The notes under the pieces were generated by a model. That model made no database searches. It was not told the DNA's origin and saw only the letters and a program-made list of their open reading frames with translations. Of a stretch of DNA of 64,000 bases, positions 35,150-47,429 are shown in pieces. The stretch comes from Larix kaempferi. Lineage: Eukaryota; Streptophyta; Pinopsida; Pinales; Pinaceae. Each line of letters begins with the position of its first letter. The first letter of the stretch is position 1. Where the stretch lies: contig BSBM01001666.1 in assembly GCA_027924585.1 (NCBI GenBank), positions 1,439,001 to 1,503,000 of the forward strand, in the 5' to 3' direction. The position numbers and the translations under genes were made by a program.

Positions 35150-37535
35150 TGTTGAACTTTGGTTGTCATTGATGTCAACTAACGTCAAAGAGGATGTCAA
35201 CTGATTCATTTTTAGTCATTGACGTCAACTAATGTCAAAGTGGATAAAACATTCATACATCAGTGTGAAGAAGTATATGGGAACCACTTTGAATAAGTAG
35301 ATGCTCAAAATGGAAGGTGACAGATATGGATGCTAGTATGAAAACGTATATATGTTGGATCCATTTTGATGATGTGTGTCCAAGGATACATCATGCATGA
35401 TGAGTTTGAAGAAGTACATAAGGGAGTTACATCATGCAGATCCAGTTCAAAGAAAAACACAAGTAATGTTTCCTACTACATATGGTACTTGCGCAAATAT
35501 TAAGTCCACCAAGTCATATTCTCTCATGGTAGCAGTCGAAGGAGTTGGCCGAACAATGGTACATGTGCACAAAAATCCAAATATTTGGTTAAGAAAATGG
35601 TACAAGTGTGAAATCATATTGAAAGAAGTCTCTGGAATGTGCAAGCATTGCCTGGTAAAAGGTCGGAAGTGCGCAAGCAGTAAACGACAACAAATGGTTG
35701 GACGGTCCTGAAAGCGCATGAGTCTTGCCGAATCAGAATATGCTTTCAGTTGTAAAGGGAACACATGTTCACAATTGAAGACACAACAAAGGAGAAAGTC
35801 CCACAAGTGATGATGCTACAAGGGTCAAAGTCCCACCTAGCAAAATTCTGTTTATGCGCAAATTCCATGAAGCATCAATACATCAAGTTCACAAGTCCCA
35901 CAAGTAATGACGCATCAAGGTTCAAAGTTCCACCAAGAAGAATTTGGAGAATGCACAGATTCATAAAATCCTCAATGCATCAAGGACGCAATACCCACAA
36001 GGGATGGTACAACAAAGTTTGAAGACTCACCAAGTTGAAGAGAAAGGATGCACACATACCTCAAAGCGATGGTACATCAAGAGCACAAGAGTACACCATC
36101 AAGGTGTAAAGTCCCACTATGTTATGGATCATGAAGGCGTAAGACACACAACATATGACATATCAATAGCGTAGAAGATGACATGTGATATATGCGCAAT
36201 CCATAAAATATGGAAGAAGGGATGCCACAACCAACTTGTGGACATACAATCTGTGCAGGACTTGTATAAATAGAGATGCAAGTTGGAGGTTTGATGTAAG
36301 CTTGATGGTGAGATCATAAGAGCTTCAAGTGAAAGTTTCAGTTTTATATTTGGGGCATCAAAGGGCTCGAGGACATAACAGAATGATCTAGCAAGGAGTC
36401 GAGTGCACACATGCAACAGAATGAAGGTTTTGATGGTGCGCAGAATGATGTTGTAAATCTGTGACATATGCGCAAGTACTGAAAGGAATAAACACTGAAG
36501 GATGCACAAGTGATTGATGTTTTGAATAACAGTATTACAGTCAACATGCTGACAATCACATACCTTGTTAAGACAGAAGCGTAGAGACAGAACCGAATTT
36601 TATCAAAATATGCGCAGATGTCTAGCTGATGCATTTGAGCGGAAGTAAAAGTGTGCAGAGTTGAGAAGAGTATCTGATGCATGGCGACAGAATAGCAGCA
36701 GGATCCAACAAGCGCATCATGATGCAGATGATATGAGACAAGTGCGTTGAAATGAAAGGACAAATCATTTACGTCACGACATGTCGTAGATTATCTAAAG
36801 AGACTGTATCACTTAACCAGAATGGACACATCAATAAGTGTGTAGTCCCATCTGTTACTGGTGCATGAATTTAGAACAATAAACTATCAATTGAAAGCAC
36901 ATTATCAGTTGGTAATAGAAGTAGTGTTGTAGAAGAACAACAGATCATATCTTTGTGCAGACTGCAGTATATGTGAGCACATAGTACATGAAGTAAGACA
37001 TCAACAAAAGTGTGAATTGAGAGGAATGAGAAGTCAAGTGATGTATGCAGCTTAGTGAAAGAGAATCGACTGCATACTAAGGTAGCGCATAGCATAATTA
37101 TTATCAGAATATTAGAAGAGTGCATGAAGTTTAAGTTCAGAAAGATAGAAACACATATTGGACATCAGGGCGACAGGACGGGGCAAGGAGACAGGGAGTT
37201 GGAGCTTCCTTCAGGTTGGTTCTTGTAAAAGAACAAGGAGACAATGGGTCATATCCTCCTTCTAGTTGGTGCTGGAGAAACATAGGGAGTTGTAGCTTCC
37301 TTCAGGTTGGTGCATTTAAAACTAGGGGGTTGGTGCCTCTTTCCAGTTGGTGCTAGTAAACATAGGAGGTTGGTGCTTCCTTGAATGTATTCTTTCTCAT
37401 TATAAAGAAGCATTCCTTGGTTTTCTACCAGTTGGGTTTCCACATAAAAATCTTGTGTGTTATGTGTTCTTTGTCTTGGTGCATATATGGATGAATGTTC
37501 TATTTATTAATGCACAAACAAGAAAGAAACAAATT
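35150..37535 (+). repeat. 3' LTR of element B (3' end lost)
   Basis: Aligns with 25562-30340 without the solo-LTR insert, from TGTTGAACTTTGG to the TTCTATTTATTAATGC segment. It then stops and A's 3' LTR resumes with ATTATGGTTG. Confidence 0.8.
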
Positions 37536-39323
37536 ATGGTTGAATAGTCCTGAAAGCACGCAAGTCTCACCAATCATAAGATGCTTTCAGTTATTGGAGC
37601 ATGTTATTGGAGCACGCACAATTTCCAACACGGGTGCAGTGGTTGAAGTTAGTATATGCTCACAGTCCACAACATGTGCACAAGTTCCACAAGTGATGGT
37701 ACTGAAAGGGTCAAAGTCCCAGCAAGTCGAAGATTAAGTGTGTGCAGGTTCCGCAAAGCATTAATACATCAGGTGCACAAGATCCACAAGTAATGGTACA
37801 ACAAGGGTGAAAGCCCCACTATGTCGAGGACCATGTTTGTGCAAAGCAATGATACATTGAGAGTGAAAGACTACTAAGGGGTATGTTCCACCAAGTCATG
37901 GACCATGGAAGTGCAAGACTCACAAAGGATGACACATCAACAACGAAGAAGATGACATGTTCCAAAAGCACAATCTGTGAAGCAAGGAAGAAGGAATGCC
38001 ACAACCAACTTGTGGACATACAATCCATGTAGGACATGTATAAATAGAGATACAAGTTGGATATTTGAAATTTTGCTTGATGGAAATATTTTAGAGATTC
38101 ACGTGGAAGATACAGATTTATATTTGGGCCATCAAGGGATTGAGGACATAACAACATGATCTAGTGAGGAGCCAAGTGCGCACATGCAACATAATTAAAC
38201 AATAATTGTGCGTAGAATGATGTTGTAAGATCTATGACAGTTGCAAAAATACTGAAAGGAAGAATCACAGAAGAATGCACGAGTGCGTGAGGACTGATTG
38301 AAAGTATCAAAGACATCATGCAGATAGTCATAGATATTGTAAGGAAAAAGCGCAAAAACATAACCAATGTATATCAGATGATGCATAGAAGTTTAGCTGG
38401 TGCATGAAGGTTGATGTGAAGTGTGCGAGGTGAATAATTCCATCAGATGTGCGACAAAAGAAAAATAGAAAAATCCAATAAGCACGTCATGATGAGGATG
38501 ATCTGAGATAAGTGCATTAAACTGAAAGGATAATCATTTGATGCACAACATGTCGTAGATTACCTAAAATACTGTGGCACTTAAACAAAATGGACACATC
38601 AGTAAGTGTGCAGTTCCATATGATATCGGTGCATATTCTTAGAACACTAAGCTATCAATTGAAAGCACACTATTAGTTGGTTAGTGCAGTTGTGCAATAG
38701 CATAACGACAGAGTAAACCATGACGCAGACTGCAGAATCAGAAGCATGTAGTATATGAAGTAAGTCATCAACAAAAGTGAAGAATTGAGTGGAGTGAGAA
38801 GTCAAGTGATGTATGCATCACATTGACAGTGAATCGTCTGCATAAGAAGGTAGCACACAAACAGAACAAATATCAGAATATCAGAAGAGTGCGCGGATTC
38901 AAAGTTCAGTAAGTAAACATCTTATTTGTTCATCTAGGAAGCAGGATGAGGCAAGGAGCATGGGGTTGTAGCCTCCTTCCATTTGGTGCTAGAGAACACA
39001 GGGATTTGGTGCTTCCTTCAGGTCGATGCCTATAAAACCAGGGGCTCGATGCCTCCTTCCATTCAGTGCTTCCTTGAATGTATTATTTTCATTACAAAAG
39101 AGCATTCTGTGGTTTTCTCTCGTTTGGGTTTCCACGTTAAAATCCTGTGTGTTTTGTGTTCTTTGTCTTGGTGCATATATGGATGAATGATTTTATTTAT
39201 ATTGGATGCATAACTAAAGATCAAGATTAATTTAAGGCTAATCTGTTAAAAGAAGGTAAAAATTGTTGATAACTACACTAATACTTATTCACCGTCCCTC
39301 TTAGTATTAAATCGATTCCAACA
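37536..39323 (+). repeat. 3' LTR of element A, second part
   Basis: Aligns with 15163-16975 of the 5' LTR and ends in GATTCCAACA at 39323. With 25046-25561 it rebuilds an LTR of about 2.3 kb. Confidence 0.85.
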
Positions 39324-40131
39324 ATATCCTCACATGGAACCTTCGGAATAGGTATTAGGGTACAAAATCATATATTTTGATACACTCACTTAGCCACTGA
39401 AGAAAATTTTCATCTCTATACAAATCTATTAATTTGTTTCCCCGAACTAGGTTAATAATAGCTTTCTTCAAGAAAACTTTGAGTCTTATCTCTCCCAAAG
39501 TAGCTTGCTAATCCACCTTAATTCTATTCTTTAATTAAATTAATGCAACATGAACATGATATGAATACACAACCTATTATCTTTAAATAAATATTTTCCT
39601 TGTAGAAAAAGGTCCAATTCTTCACTTTTTGCATGTGCAAGTTGATTTCTACAATGCCCCACAATCTACATTAAATCATTGAGCTGCATGTACAACTCTC
39701 TTTTTTCCGCAAAAGAAATCAATCATTCCTCTTAGTATTTAACATAAATAATATCATGCTCAATCCATCGACTACCTTGTTTTCTTTACCCAACTTGTTC
39801 TCAGATACAAATCTATAACTCTGCAAGAACTGTAATCATCTCATGTGTTTCACATTCAACTTTGTTGGACTTATTTCAAGGCTAGATAATTTGTATACAA
39901 CAAAAATTCTTTATGAACCAAATAATGTCTCTAATGCTTCAAAGATTGTATCACAACATAAAATTCCAAATCATATGGGCCCAAATATTTATTTCTCACC
40001 TCATCCAATTTCTCATTGTAAAATGTTATTGTCTCTCCCTCGGCACTCAACACTACTACAATACCTACAACACTTTCATCAAACTCTAGTTTAAATAACT
40101 TGTCAAAATCAAGGTATGCCAACAATGACAC
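39324..40131 (-). pseudogene. Gypsy RNase H and integrase N-terminal part (element G)
   Basis: On the minus strand, 40131-39931 gives the RNase H start: Asp-Phe-Asp-Lys-Leu-Phe, then a Phe-Asp-Glu-Ser-Val-Val-Gly-Ile form of the usual Cys-Asp-Ala-Ser-Gly motif, a Glu-Gly segment, and Glu-Lys-Leu-Asp-Glu-Val-Arg. The last Tyr-Asp-x-Glu-Phe-Tyr motif is clear. The rest down to 39324 is the decayed remainder of RNase H and the integrase N-terminus, ending in Pro-Cys-Glu-Asp-Ile, which continues at 14639. Stops and shifts are frequent. Confidence 0.75.
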
Positions 40132-40199
40132 TTATATAATCCTCTCCTTCAAAACTTCAAAACTCTTATATTTTCATATACTCATTTAGTGTCTTCATG

Positions 40200-40586
40200 C
40201 ACTCTTTTAGGTATGCTCAAATTCCACTAAAATCTCAACTAAACTTCCTATAACAAATTTCAATGCCATGGAAACCCCTTACCTTTTATTAATTATGTGG
40301 AACTAACCAATCCATTATAGCCTTCGCCTTCTCTAGGTCCATGCTCAGTCCTTGCCACAAGATGGAAAATCCTAAATACACTTAAGTACTAATTGAAGAA
40401 CTCACATTTATTCAAATTTATGCACAAAGTCTCCCCGTTTGAAACCTCCAACACCATTCTCATGTGTTGAAACTTCTCACTTTCTTTGAAATAATGGCAT
40501 TTCTTTGTTTCTTTCACAACAATAAAAAAATATTTTTCTATCACTAGAACCACCTCTCTTAGATCTTCATTCTTCATGGGAAACAC
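40200..40586 (-). pseudogene. Gypsy RT fragment with palm deleted (element G)
   Basis: The frame 40586-40389 fuses a Pro-Met-Lys-Asn-Glu-Asp-Leu segment that normally follows protease directly to the end of RT (His-Met-Arg-Met-Val-Leu-Glu-Val ... Leu-Asn-Lys-Cys-Glu-Phe-Phe). The RT fingers and palm, including Tyr-x-Asp-Asp, are absent. RT connection sequence continues toward 40200 in broken frames. Confidence 0.65.
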
Positions 40587-40830
40587 AACAATTGGAACTT
40601 TATCTCATACTTCGTGATGGTATATGTGTTATTCCTCCCATCATGTATTATACAATGATCAAATTACCATGGTATCCCCATCAAACAATGTCATGCATCC
40701 ATAGGGATCTCATCATACAATATCTCATATTAGTACTCACAAAAATGAAATGACAACTTGCATTGGTCAATCATAGTCACATCATATCCTTTATACAACC
40801 AAAATAACTTATAAGTCTAGGGATGCTTCT
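40587..40830 (-). pseudogene. Gypsy protease C-terminal part (element G)
   Basis: Minus-strand translation gives a degenerate Gln-x-Gly-His-x-Val start, then Ile-Pro-Met-Asp-Ala, a decayed His-x-Leu-x-Gly-x-Pro-Trp motif, and Asn-Thr-Tyr-Thr. Element H carries the same motif order at 54420-54600, which supports the call. The catalytic Asp region is not recognisable. Confidence 0.6.
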
Positions 40831-41199
40831 ATCACATAAATCCAAATTTCTCTATCATTTCAACTACTACCATGTTTTTTATACTACTAGAACAACCACA
40901 ACTTTTCAAAACTTACCTTCATATATAAATTTTGTCCTGAAGTTATCCTTCCTCAACCGCTTATCTTATTTTGGTACCTTTTGTTGTTCTTGTGCCATCT
41001 TCACTCTATGTGACATATATTGAATATTATCACCTCTTTCTATCACTATTGAAATAGATACACCATCTCATTGTGTATCACCTTGGGATACCTATGTCCT
41101 AACCTCATTTCATTTTCACCATATCTCTTTGTGGACATTTAAATGATCTATGACTAATTCATCCCCACACATGTAGTAGTGAATTTTCCTTTTGTAGCC

Positions 41200-42060
41200 A
41201 CTAATGTTTCAACCTATGCCAAGAAATCCTCCTTGAGTTCTACCTCTACTACATTCCTTCAATTTATCGACCTTCTCTTTGCTCAAATCCTCTATGTTTA
41301 GTGTTGAAATCCTAGGTGCTACCTCAACCACCTTTCCTCTACTAGCATTCCTTCTATTATCTTTGTCTACTATATTTTATTTTTCTCCAATGCTAACTAA
41401 TAATCATTTTGTGATTGTGGGGGCTCATCTCATTTTGGACTGCAAAATTTATCCCATCCACATGCCTCGTGATTCTTTGGTTCTTGTCCTCATCATAACC
41501 CACACGAATAGAAATTCAATAGAATTCCTTTGTATACTCTTCAAAATTTTAGTATTTTTTTGCATTTATTTGAAAATAAATTGTTTGTAGTATACTTTAA
41601 AATTTGTATCCCTTATCTTGGACATCATCTTACACGTCCTGATCTTCTCCTTGATTTGGAAAACTCTCTTGTGTTGCACAAAGTCCCACCAAATCACATC
41701 ATGTCGTCTTAGCTTGGTAATGGAAAAGTTCACCTTTTTTTAGTCCTCAATCATCTTATATTCAAAGTACCTTTCCATATCACTTATCCAAACTATTATT
41801 GCTTTTGATTTCATATTTGTATCATAATGCAAGACTTCAAGTTTTGTTCATGTTTTTCTCTTTAAAAATTTGTTCAATTATGCTACAACTTCTCCTTCTT
41901 GCTCATTTTCTTGCTCTTATTTGTGCTCTACTTTTGAACTGCTAGATTCTTGATCTAAGTTATGCTATGTTATTTCTAACTCTTCAATTATTCTTCTTAG
42001 TTCTTGTACCCTTTTGTTTACACTAATTCTCCACCCCTTCTCTCCATTGTCACAATTATT
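41200..42060 (-). pseudogene. Gypsy Gag remnant (element G)
   Basis: Reading down from 42060 on the minus strand: a Glu-rich helix (Glu-Leu-Arg-Arg-Ile-Ile-Glu-Glu-Leu), then Trp-Ile-Ser-Asp-Met-Glu-Arg-Tyr-Phe-Glu, the core motif of plant gypsy Gag. Further down are Lys-Leu-Arg-Arg-His and Trp-Trp-Asp-Phe-Val-Gln, equal to the Lys-Leu-Lys-Gly-His...Trp-Trp of H. Stops and shifts abound. The zinc knuckle was not found with confidence. Confidence 0.65.
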
Positions 42061-42124
42061 ACCCCAGTAATTATCACAACTCTAGGGAATTCCACCTTTG
42101 GGTTTCCTTCAATCACCAAAAGTT

Positions 42125-42137
42125 TCTTCTAACACCA
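42125..42137 (-). other. Possible primer binding site of element G
   Basis: The complement reads TGGTGTTAGAAG, a diverged tRNA-Met-type site, three bases from a TG at 42141 that could end the LTR. Element age makes this tentative. Confidence 0.35.
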
Positions 42138-42140
42138 AGA

Positions 42141-42925
42141 TGCCCATTTAAAGGTTCTTAGCATATACCCAAATTCTCACCCTCAAATTCAAATTCTACT
42201 ATTATGACAAAAATAATAGGGTAATGGTCCTGCAACTTGAGGCTTAGCATGCCTAGACTCCAAACACACAAGCTATTTGTAGCAAAAAATTAAAGAAGAA
42301 AAATGCATTCATACCCATACAAGATAGAACTCAAGTTAAACATTTAAGGAGGTGTACTCATTTTCATTATATTATATCATATTACATTACATGCAATGGA
42401 AAGCTTCTTAGGCTTACACTCTCATAACCTCGGTTCTACAAACTCTACAACCTTTCACAAAAATTATTTTCACTTTCTACAACTTTGGAATTCTCTTCAT
42501 GACTGTAAGATGCACTACTTTCACATACACTTTTCCTCCCTACTTTTCTCTTCTAACAACCAATCAATGAAATGCCTATCCTTTCTCTACAACAATCAAT
42601 CTTCAACACTTATTTTTATCTTATCTCGAGTTCCAACTCATCCTTTCTTAAATCCAAATTATTTTTCTCAAAGCCAACTTGCTTTTTCCCAAGTCTAACT
42701 TCATTTTGATAACAACATTCCTTTGAATTCTTGCACTTGGCCTTTCATATTCCCTTTTGTGCACAAAAAACTACCATATTCCATGATCATTACTCTATGT
42801 TTGATGTTTCTCCTACATGCCAACATCTTTCTTGTGCCTCTAAACCTAGAGTCTTCTCCCATGCACATACTTCATAACTCATCCTCCACACTATTGCATA
42901 TGGACACACAACTAAATGCTCATGC
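42141..42925 (-). repeat. Probable 5' LTR of gypsy element G
   Basis: Bases 42290-42925 align with 10640-11445 across G's coding remnants. The left limit is set by the TG at 42141 next to the candidate PBS. The outer limit is not visible. Confidence 0.4.
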
Positions 42926-44160
42926 ATCACATTCATCTTTTAATGTGTTTTTTTATTTGTTTGTTGCTTGCCTTCATTTCTTCATTGCTACTTCTACTTA
43001 TCATTTCCATACTTCTTTTTTCCTCTAAATTATTTACTATAATACTTTCTCTACTTCTCTTACCTTTTGCTTAGTTGTTATGTATTCTTCTTTTTTATTC
43101 TCTATTTTCCTTTTCTTTTCTTCCTTGTCCTCTTCTTGTTTAACCTTTGATTATTTATCCTCATTTTTTTATCTTCCGTGTTTTTCTCCATTGGGCCTTT
43201 TCCTTTTCTAGTTCCTTTTTCATCTTTTCCCTCATCTTTTCTAGTTCCTCCCCTTCTTAAAATTTGATTTCTTCATTTCTTCTATTCCCTTTTCTCGCTA
43301 TTCTTTTACCAAGTCCTCCCCTTCTTAAAATTTGATTTCTTCATTTCTTCTATTCCCTTTTCTCTCTAGAATTCACTAGCCCCTTATATTTGTTCAATTA
43401 TTCTTTTCTCTCGATATCCATTGTCTCTTTTTCCCCTATTTGAGTCATGTGGCTTCTTGAGAATCTCCATATTCTCATACTCTTCTTATTTCCCTAACTC
43501 CACTTCCTTCTTGGATTCCTTCTCCATATTTTCTCCCATCAGTACTATCGAACCTTCATTTGTTTCAATTTTTGGGTCCAATTTGTTTAGTCCACTTAGA
43601 ATCAAGTTGTCTAGTTCACTTAATATCTCTTTTTTCTTTTTTTTCTTTCTTTCAGGATTCCATTGCTCTCTTTATATTGTCCTTGTTTTTATCCTTTGTG
43701 GTTATAGCATGGGAGATTCAAGTCTTCTCTTTGACGCTTTAAATTCTTTCCCTCCATGTTGTAATTGATTCCTTTATTTGTTACTCTACTACATGTTTCT
43801 CACCTAGATGGAACACATTTTTTGCATCAGTGGAACCATCTTATGACCATACTCATTCATGTCCTTACTTCCTAGGAAAATAGTTATTATGAGGTTGGAT
43901 CTTGGATATACTTTGTACTCGATTTAGTTTAGCATATGGTGCTCATGTCTACTAATTTGTTGAAATGTGTCACCTTTTCTTTCAATCTCTTATTTTTCTC
44001 CTCGTCCATTATTAGTTTTCCTTGTCCTTTATTGGTATAAAAGTTTCATCACTATCTTTTCTTGGATTTTGGAAAAATCTATCATTGCTTCATATTCTAA
44101 TGTCATAGCCCTTTGTGTGTCTTCTATGGTCGTTGTTTTTCTTAACAAGAATAGATAATT
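42926..44160. other. Pyrimidine-rich stretch, no supported gene
   Basis: Long C/T-rich runs give Lys/Glu/Arg-rich frames on the minus strand, broken by many stops. The content is low complexity, and similar frames would arise from composition alone. A 68-bp tandem duplication lies at 43246-43374. Confidence 0.4.
43246..43374. repeat. 68-bp tandem duplication
   Basis: TCCTCCCCTTCTTAAAATTT followed by the same downstream sequence occurs at about 43246 and 43314, nearly identical. Confidence 0.8.
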
Positions 44161-44999
44161 ATATTAATTTAAAAAAGAAATTATGGTTGATACAAGGAAA
44201 CATATATTAAAAAGTTTTGCCTGCTTTGGGTGTGATAGTTATGTAAGATCATGTGGTAGTGATAGTTATTTTCTCAAACATATGTTGGTATAAACTTTAA
44301 CAAACTTCCCTAAAATCCTAATTAATTGAAAATACATATGATAACAAGAAATATGTATCTAAACGAAAACTAAGAAAGACTTAACAAACTTGTTTTAGCA
44401 AGTGGGAATTGTGGTAGACTTGCTAGACTGGGAGGTGTTGTCTTCCTCTGAGCTTATTCTTCTTCTTCATCTCCACTTAATAATGTTGGATATACCATTT
44501 CCATTTTTTCCTAACAGCTCTGTGTGGACTATCGATAAAACAATAATGAGATAATTAAATTTATATCATTGAACGGTAGAGTTGAATGAATCCCCTCTTT
44601 CAACTTTCGTAGTGTTTCATTCTACATCATGAGGTCTTCTCCACTATTGAAATATGAGCCCATCTTTATATATATTTGAACCTTCATAGAATCCACTTCA
44701 TCCTCCTTATTTTTAATATATATATGTAATTCAACACAATCAACAAGGAGTGCATGGCACTTGGAGTAGTAACTCATGGTGTTTCTGCACTAATAGTTCA
44801 ACCAGGATCAAGGAGCAGACTTAGTCCCAAGAGGACCTAGAAAACAAAGGATCCAAACATGTTTCCCTCATCCACCCTTAGTTAGTTCTACATTGAAACC
44901 AAGAGTGGAAACAAATACCATAGGATGCAGTGTCCACGGTTAGAGGCATGTTAAAGACCTCAAGCTTTAGGCTAGTGTGGGATGGTGAATTACCTAATA
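44161..44999. other. Unassigned AT-rich stretch
   Basis: No frame, LTR end or repeat could be supported. Confidence 0.4.
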
Positions 45000-45000
45000 T

Positions 45001-45288
45001 CATAACTCATGGGGGGTATTCCTCCTCGACGTGCTTGATAAAGGATATTGAATGAGATTTGAGCATATGTAACTTTCCTTACATCATATCTCCTATCATA
45101 ACACACAGGGGTTTGTCCTCCTTGTTGTGTTTGATAAAAGCTCTTGATTGATCTTTAAGCATATTTAACTTTCCTTACATCATATCTCCTATCATAATGC
45201 ATGGGGGTTTGTCCTCCTGGTCGTGCTTGATAAAGGCTCTTGAATGAGCTTGGAATATATTTAACTTTCCTTACATCGTATTGAGATT
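45001..45288. repeat. Three 96-bp tandem repeats
   Basis: Units begin at 45001, 45097 and 45193 with CATAAC/TNCAYNGGGG, then TCCTCC and GTGCTTGATAAAGG, then AACTTTCCTTACATC. Since 96 is divisible by three, the minus strand stays open across the array (45155-45529), and the second and third units yield similar peptides. I take that frame as a consequence of the repeat. Confidence 0.8.
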
Positions 45289-45289
45289 C

Positions 45290-47425
45290 ATACCCCCACA
45301 TGGATGGCATGCTAAGGGGGCTCTCTATGCCACCCAAAACATTTTTTGGAACTTGACAATCATGGTGGAACATGTAAGTAGGAGTGCTATTCTTCATTGT
45401 GGAACATCTTGAGCTTGTTTTCCACCCAATCAACTTCAGTGGATATGAAATAATTGAATGAAGATGTGGGAATTTAGAAATAGCCCAACTCAAACTAAGA
45501 TGTGTGAAAGAGATGGAGAGAAGGAACATGGGCCTTTTGAGAAAGATTGAAGTATTATTTTAGAGTCAACCACTATAGATAAGTTTCAATTCTATTTTTG
45601 GAATGTCAATGTTACTCCTTGGAAGAATGGTAGAGTCTCCAATTTATTGTTTGTCACATGGACTATCTCCCTAGCAAAGTATATTTTTTTATTTCCTATG
45701 GGATCGAATATAATCATCCTAATCCTGCCACACCTAGGTTTCCTTTGGAGGTCCCGTTGAAGAACATAGTTAATTCGCTTTTGTACTCCAACCAATAGGC
45801 TATGTTATATTTACATTAATGACTTTGGTAGTCCTATTCTTGGCTCTATGTTGGGTAAAGACTCATGGGATACCAATGGTTGGAGCCAATCTATCTCCTT
45901 TTAATAACAAGAGTGGTTATATTTTGTATTAGAAATTTGTTGCAACCACATTGGTTAGCATAATAAATAAATAAAAATGGGGATTGTCCCACAACCAATA
46001 GTTCATCATTTGTACAAAATTTTGAAAAATTACTACAAAAAGAAAACTACTATTTTTTCATAGAGGATATCGATGGTTTCCTACTAGTATGTATCTTATA
46101 AAAAACACCTAAAAATAGTTTTGTTTTACAAAAGATGTAGAAAACTAAGCTTAATGAAACACATGTTTACTATGAGCTTCCTCTCGTTCACTAGGTGAAG
46201 GATGAGACTCCACCAAGTTCATTCCATCCATGTCCACATATTCAAGAAGATGATGGACTACCTATTCCTATTTGAGCACTCCTAGTACTAATCCCATTGA
46301 TATTTTGAAATTTGAAGCTGCAAACTATGAACCCCTATAACTTATAGTGCTTGGATTTGCCTCTTTTGTTTGAGTAGGATCTCCATTATCACAACATATC
46401 CACTATTATGAATGTCCTCTTACACGTGAACCTTACCTGTAACTAAGAAATTTGATGTGTAGTTATCTTCTATCAACTCCTCATGTCTTCCCAAAACCCT
46501 ATGAATGTCATATATTTCACATAATGGGCATAGCCTAGGGTGGGAACGCTTGCCTGGGTTGTCTAGAATCCCAAGAATCAAGGGATGATTCCCCTTTTTA
46601 ATGAAAATTAGGCTCTCAAAATCCCTAGTCACGAGGTCCCATAACAAACCCAATTCCAATGAAACAACCTAATCAAAGTAACATAGATAACTTTTGATAC
46701 TATGAACAATCCACTCTATGAACACATTTAAGTTTCTTTAAATATCCACTATCATAAAACACGTAAGCCCAAGTTCCACACTAAATGAAAATTAACCTCT
46801 CAACAAGCGTAGTATATATCCACAAAAAAAACAATTCCAAGCAGACAATATTTTCATAGCCATCCCATAACCAATTTTAAGTGCAAGAAGACCTTTCACG
46901 TAGTATAGAAGTGTTAATTCCCCATTGAGTGCATGGTGAAAATAAATTCTTCACAAAGCCTAAGTCTTGGAATAAAGAAGTACTAAATCCCCATTGAATG
47001 CAAAAGAAAATAAATGTCAATCCCAACCAAAATTTTCACCTATATTCAAATCATAGCCCAAAACTCAACTCATATAACAAGACTCAAGGGAATTGAAGGA
47101 ATTTCCAAATTTGTCTGTAGAAAGACACCTAGAGGTTTTGAAGCTTACTGAAGTTTGAAACCTAAGAAAATCCTCTGGAATCCATCATCTAGGGTGTTGA
47201 AGACCTTTCCATAATCCTACCTGCATTAAACTTCAAATCCACCTCCAATTGATTATGATGTCTCCTCATTAACACATAAGTGTGAGAGGGTACAATGTTT
47301 ATGATGTTCAATTGAATTCTTGCTCTATTATGATACCTTTGAAATGTGGAGGACATGAAATTTTTTTATTTAATCATGCTCAATAACTACAGAATGGAGA
47401 AGAAGGAAGTCCCATTTTTTACCCT
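45290..47425. other. Unassigned stretch, two short unrecognised frames
   Basis: Minus-strand frames at 45592-45795 and 46420-46659 give compositionally ordinary peptides, but I recognise neither. The second has a Cys-x2-Cys and a His-Arg-Val-Leu-Gly-Arg stretch. They may be remnants of one old transposon. Nothing else is supported. Confidence 0.3.
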
Positions 47426-47429
47426 TAGA

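Larger units (their letters stand above)
25562..37535 (+). mobile_element. Element B: gag-bearing, pol-less relative of A
   Basis: B inserted in A's 3' LTR. It has LTRs of the same family (TGTTGAACTTTGGTTGTC...), a PBS, a long Gag region, an insert of unknown origin where pol should be, the family 3' untranslated region, a polypurine tract and a 3' LTR. The last stretch of the 3' LTR, about 130 bp, is missing and replaced by a short A-rich junction at 37515-37540. No protease, integrase, RT or RNase H is visible. It must have used enzymes from another copy. Confidence 0.8.
14640..39323 (+). mobile_element. Composite copia-type element A with nested elements B, C and a solo LTR
   Basis: The outer element starts with the LTR end TGTTGAACTTTGG and finishes with GATTCCAACA. 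Flanking five-base sites are ATCTC and ATATC, a 4/5 match. Removing 14640-39323 rejoins the gypsy integrase frame on the minus strand (Glu-Asp-Ile across the junction, then Ser-Ile-Asp), which proves the limits independently. Inside, element C interrupts the 3' untranslated region and element B interrupts the 3' LTR. Both ends of A's own 3' LTR are still recognisable (25046-25561 and about 37535-39323). Confidence 0.85.

Noticed and set aside
45155-45529. 124-codon minus-strand frame
   Set aside because: Most of it lies on 96-bp tandem repeats and it has no recognisable domain, so it is not called as a gene.
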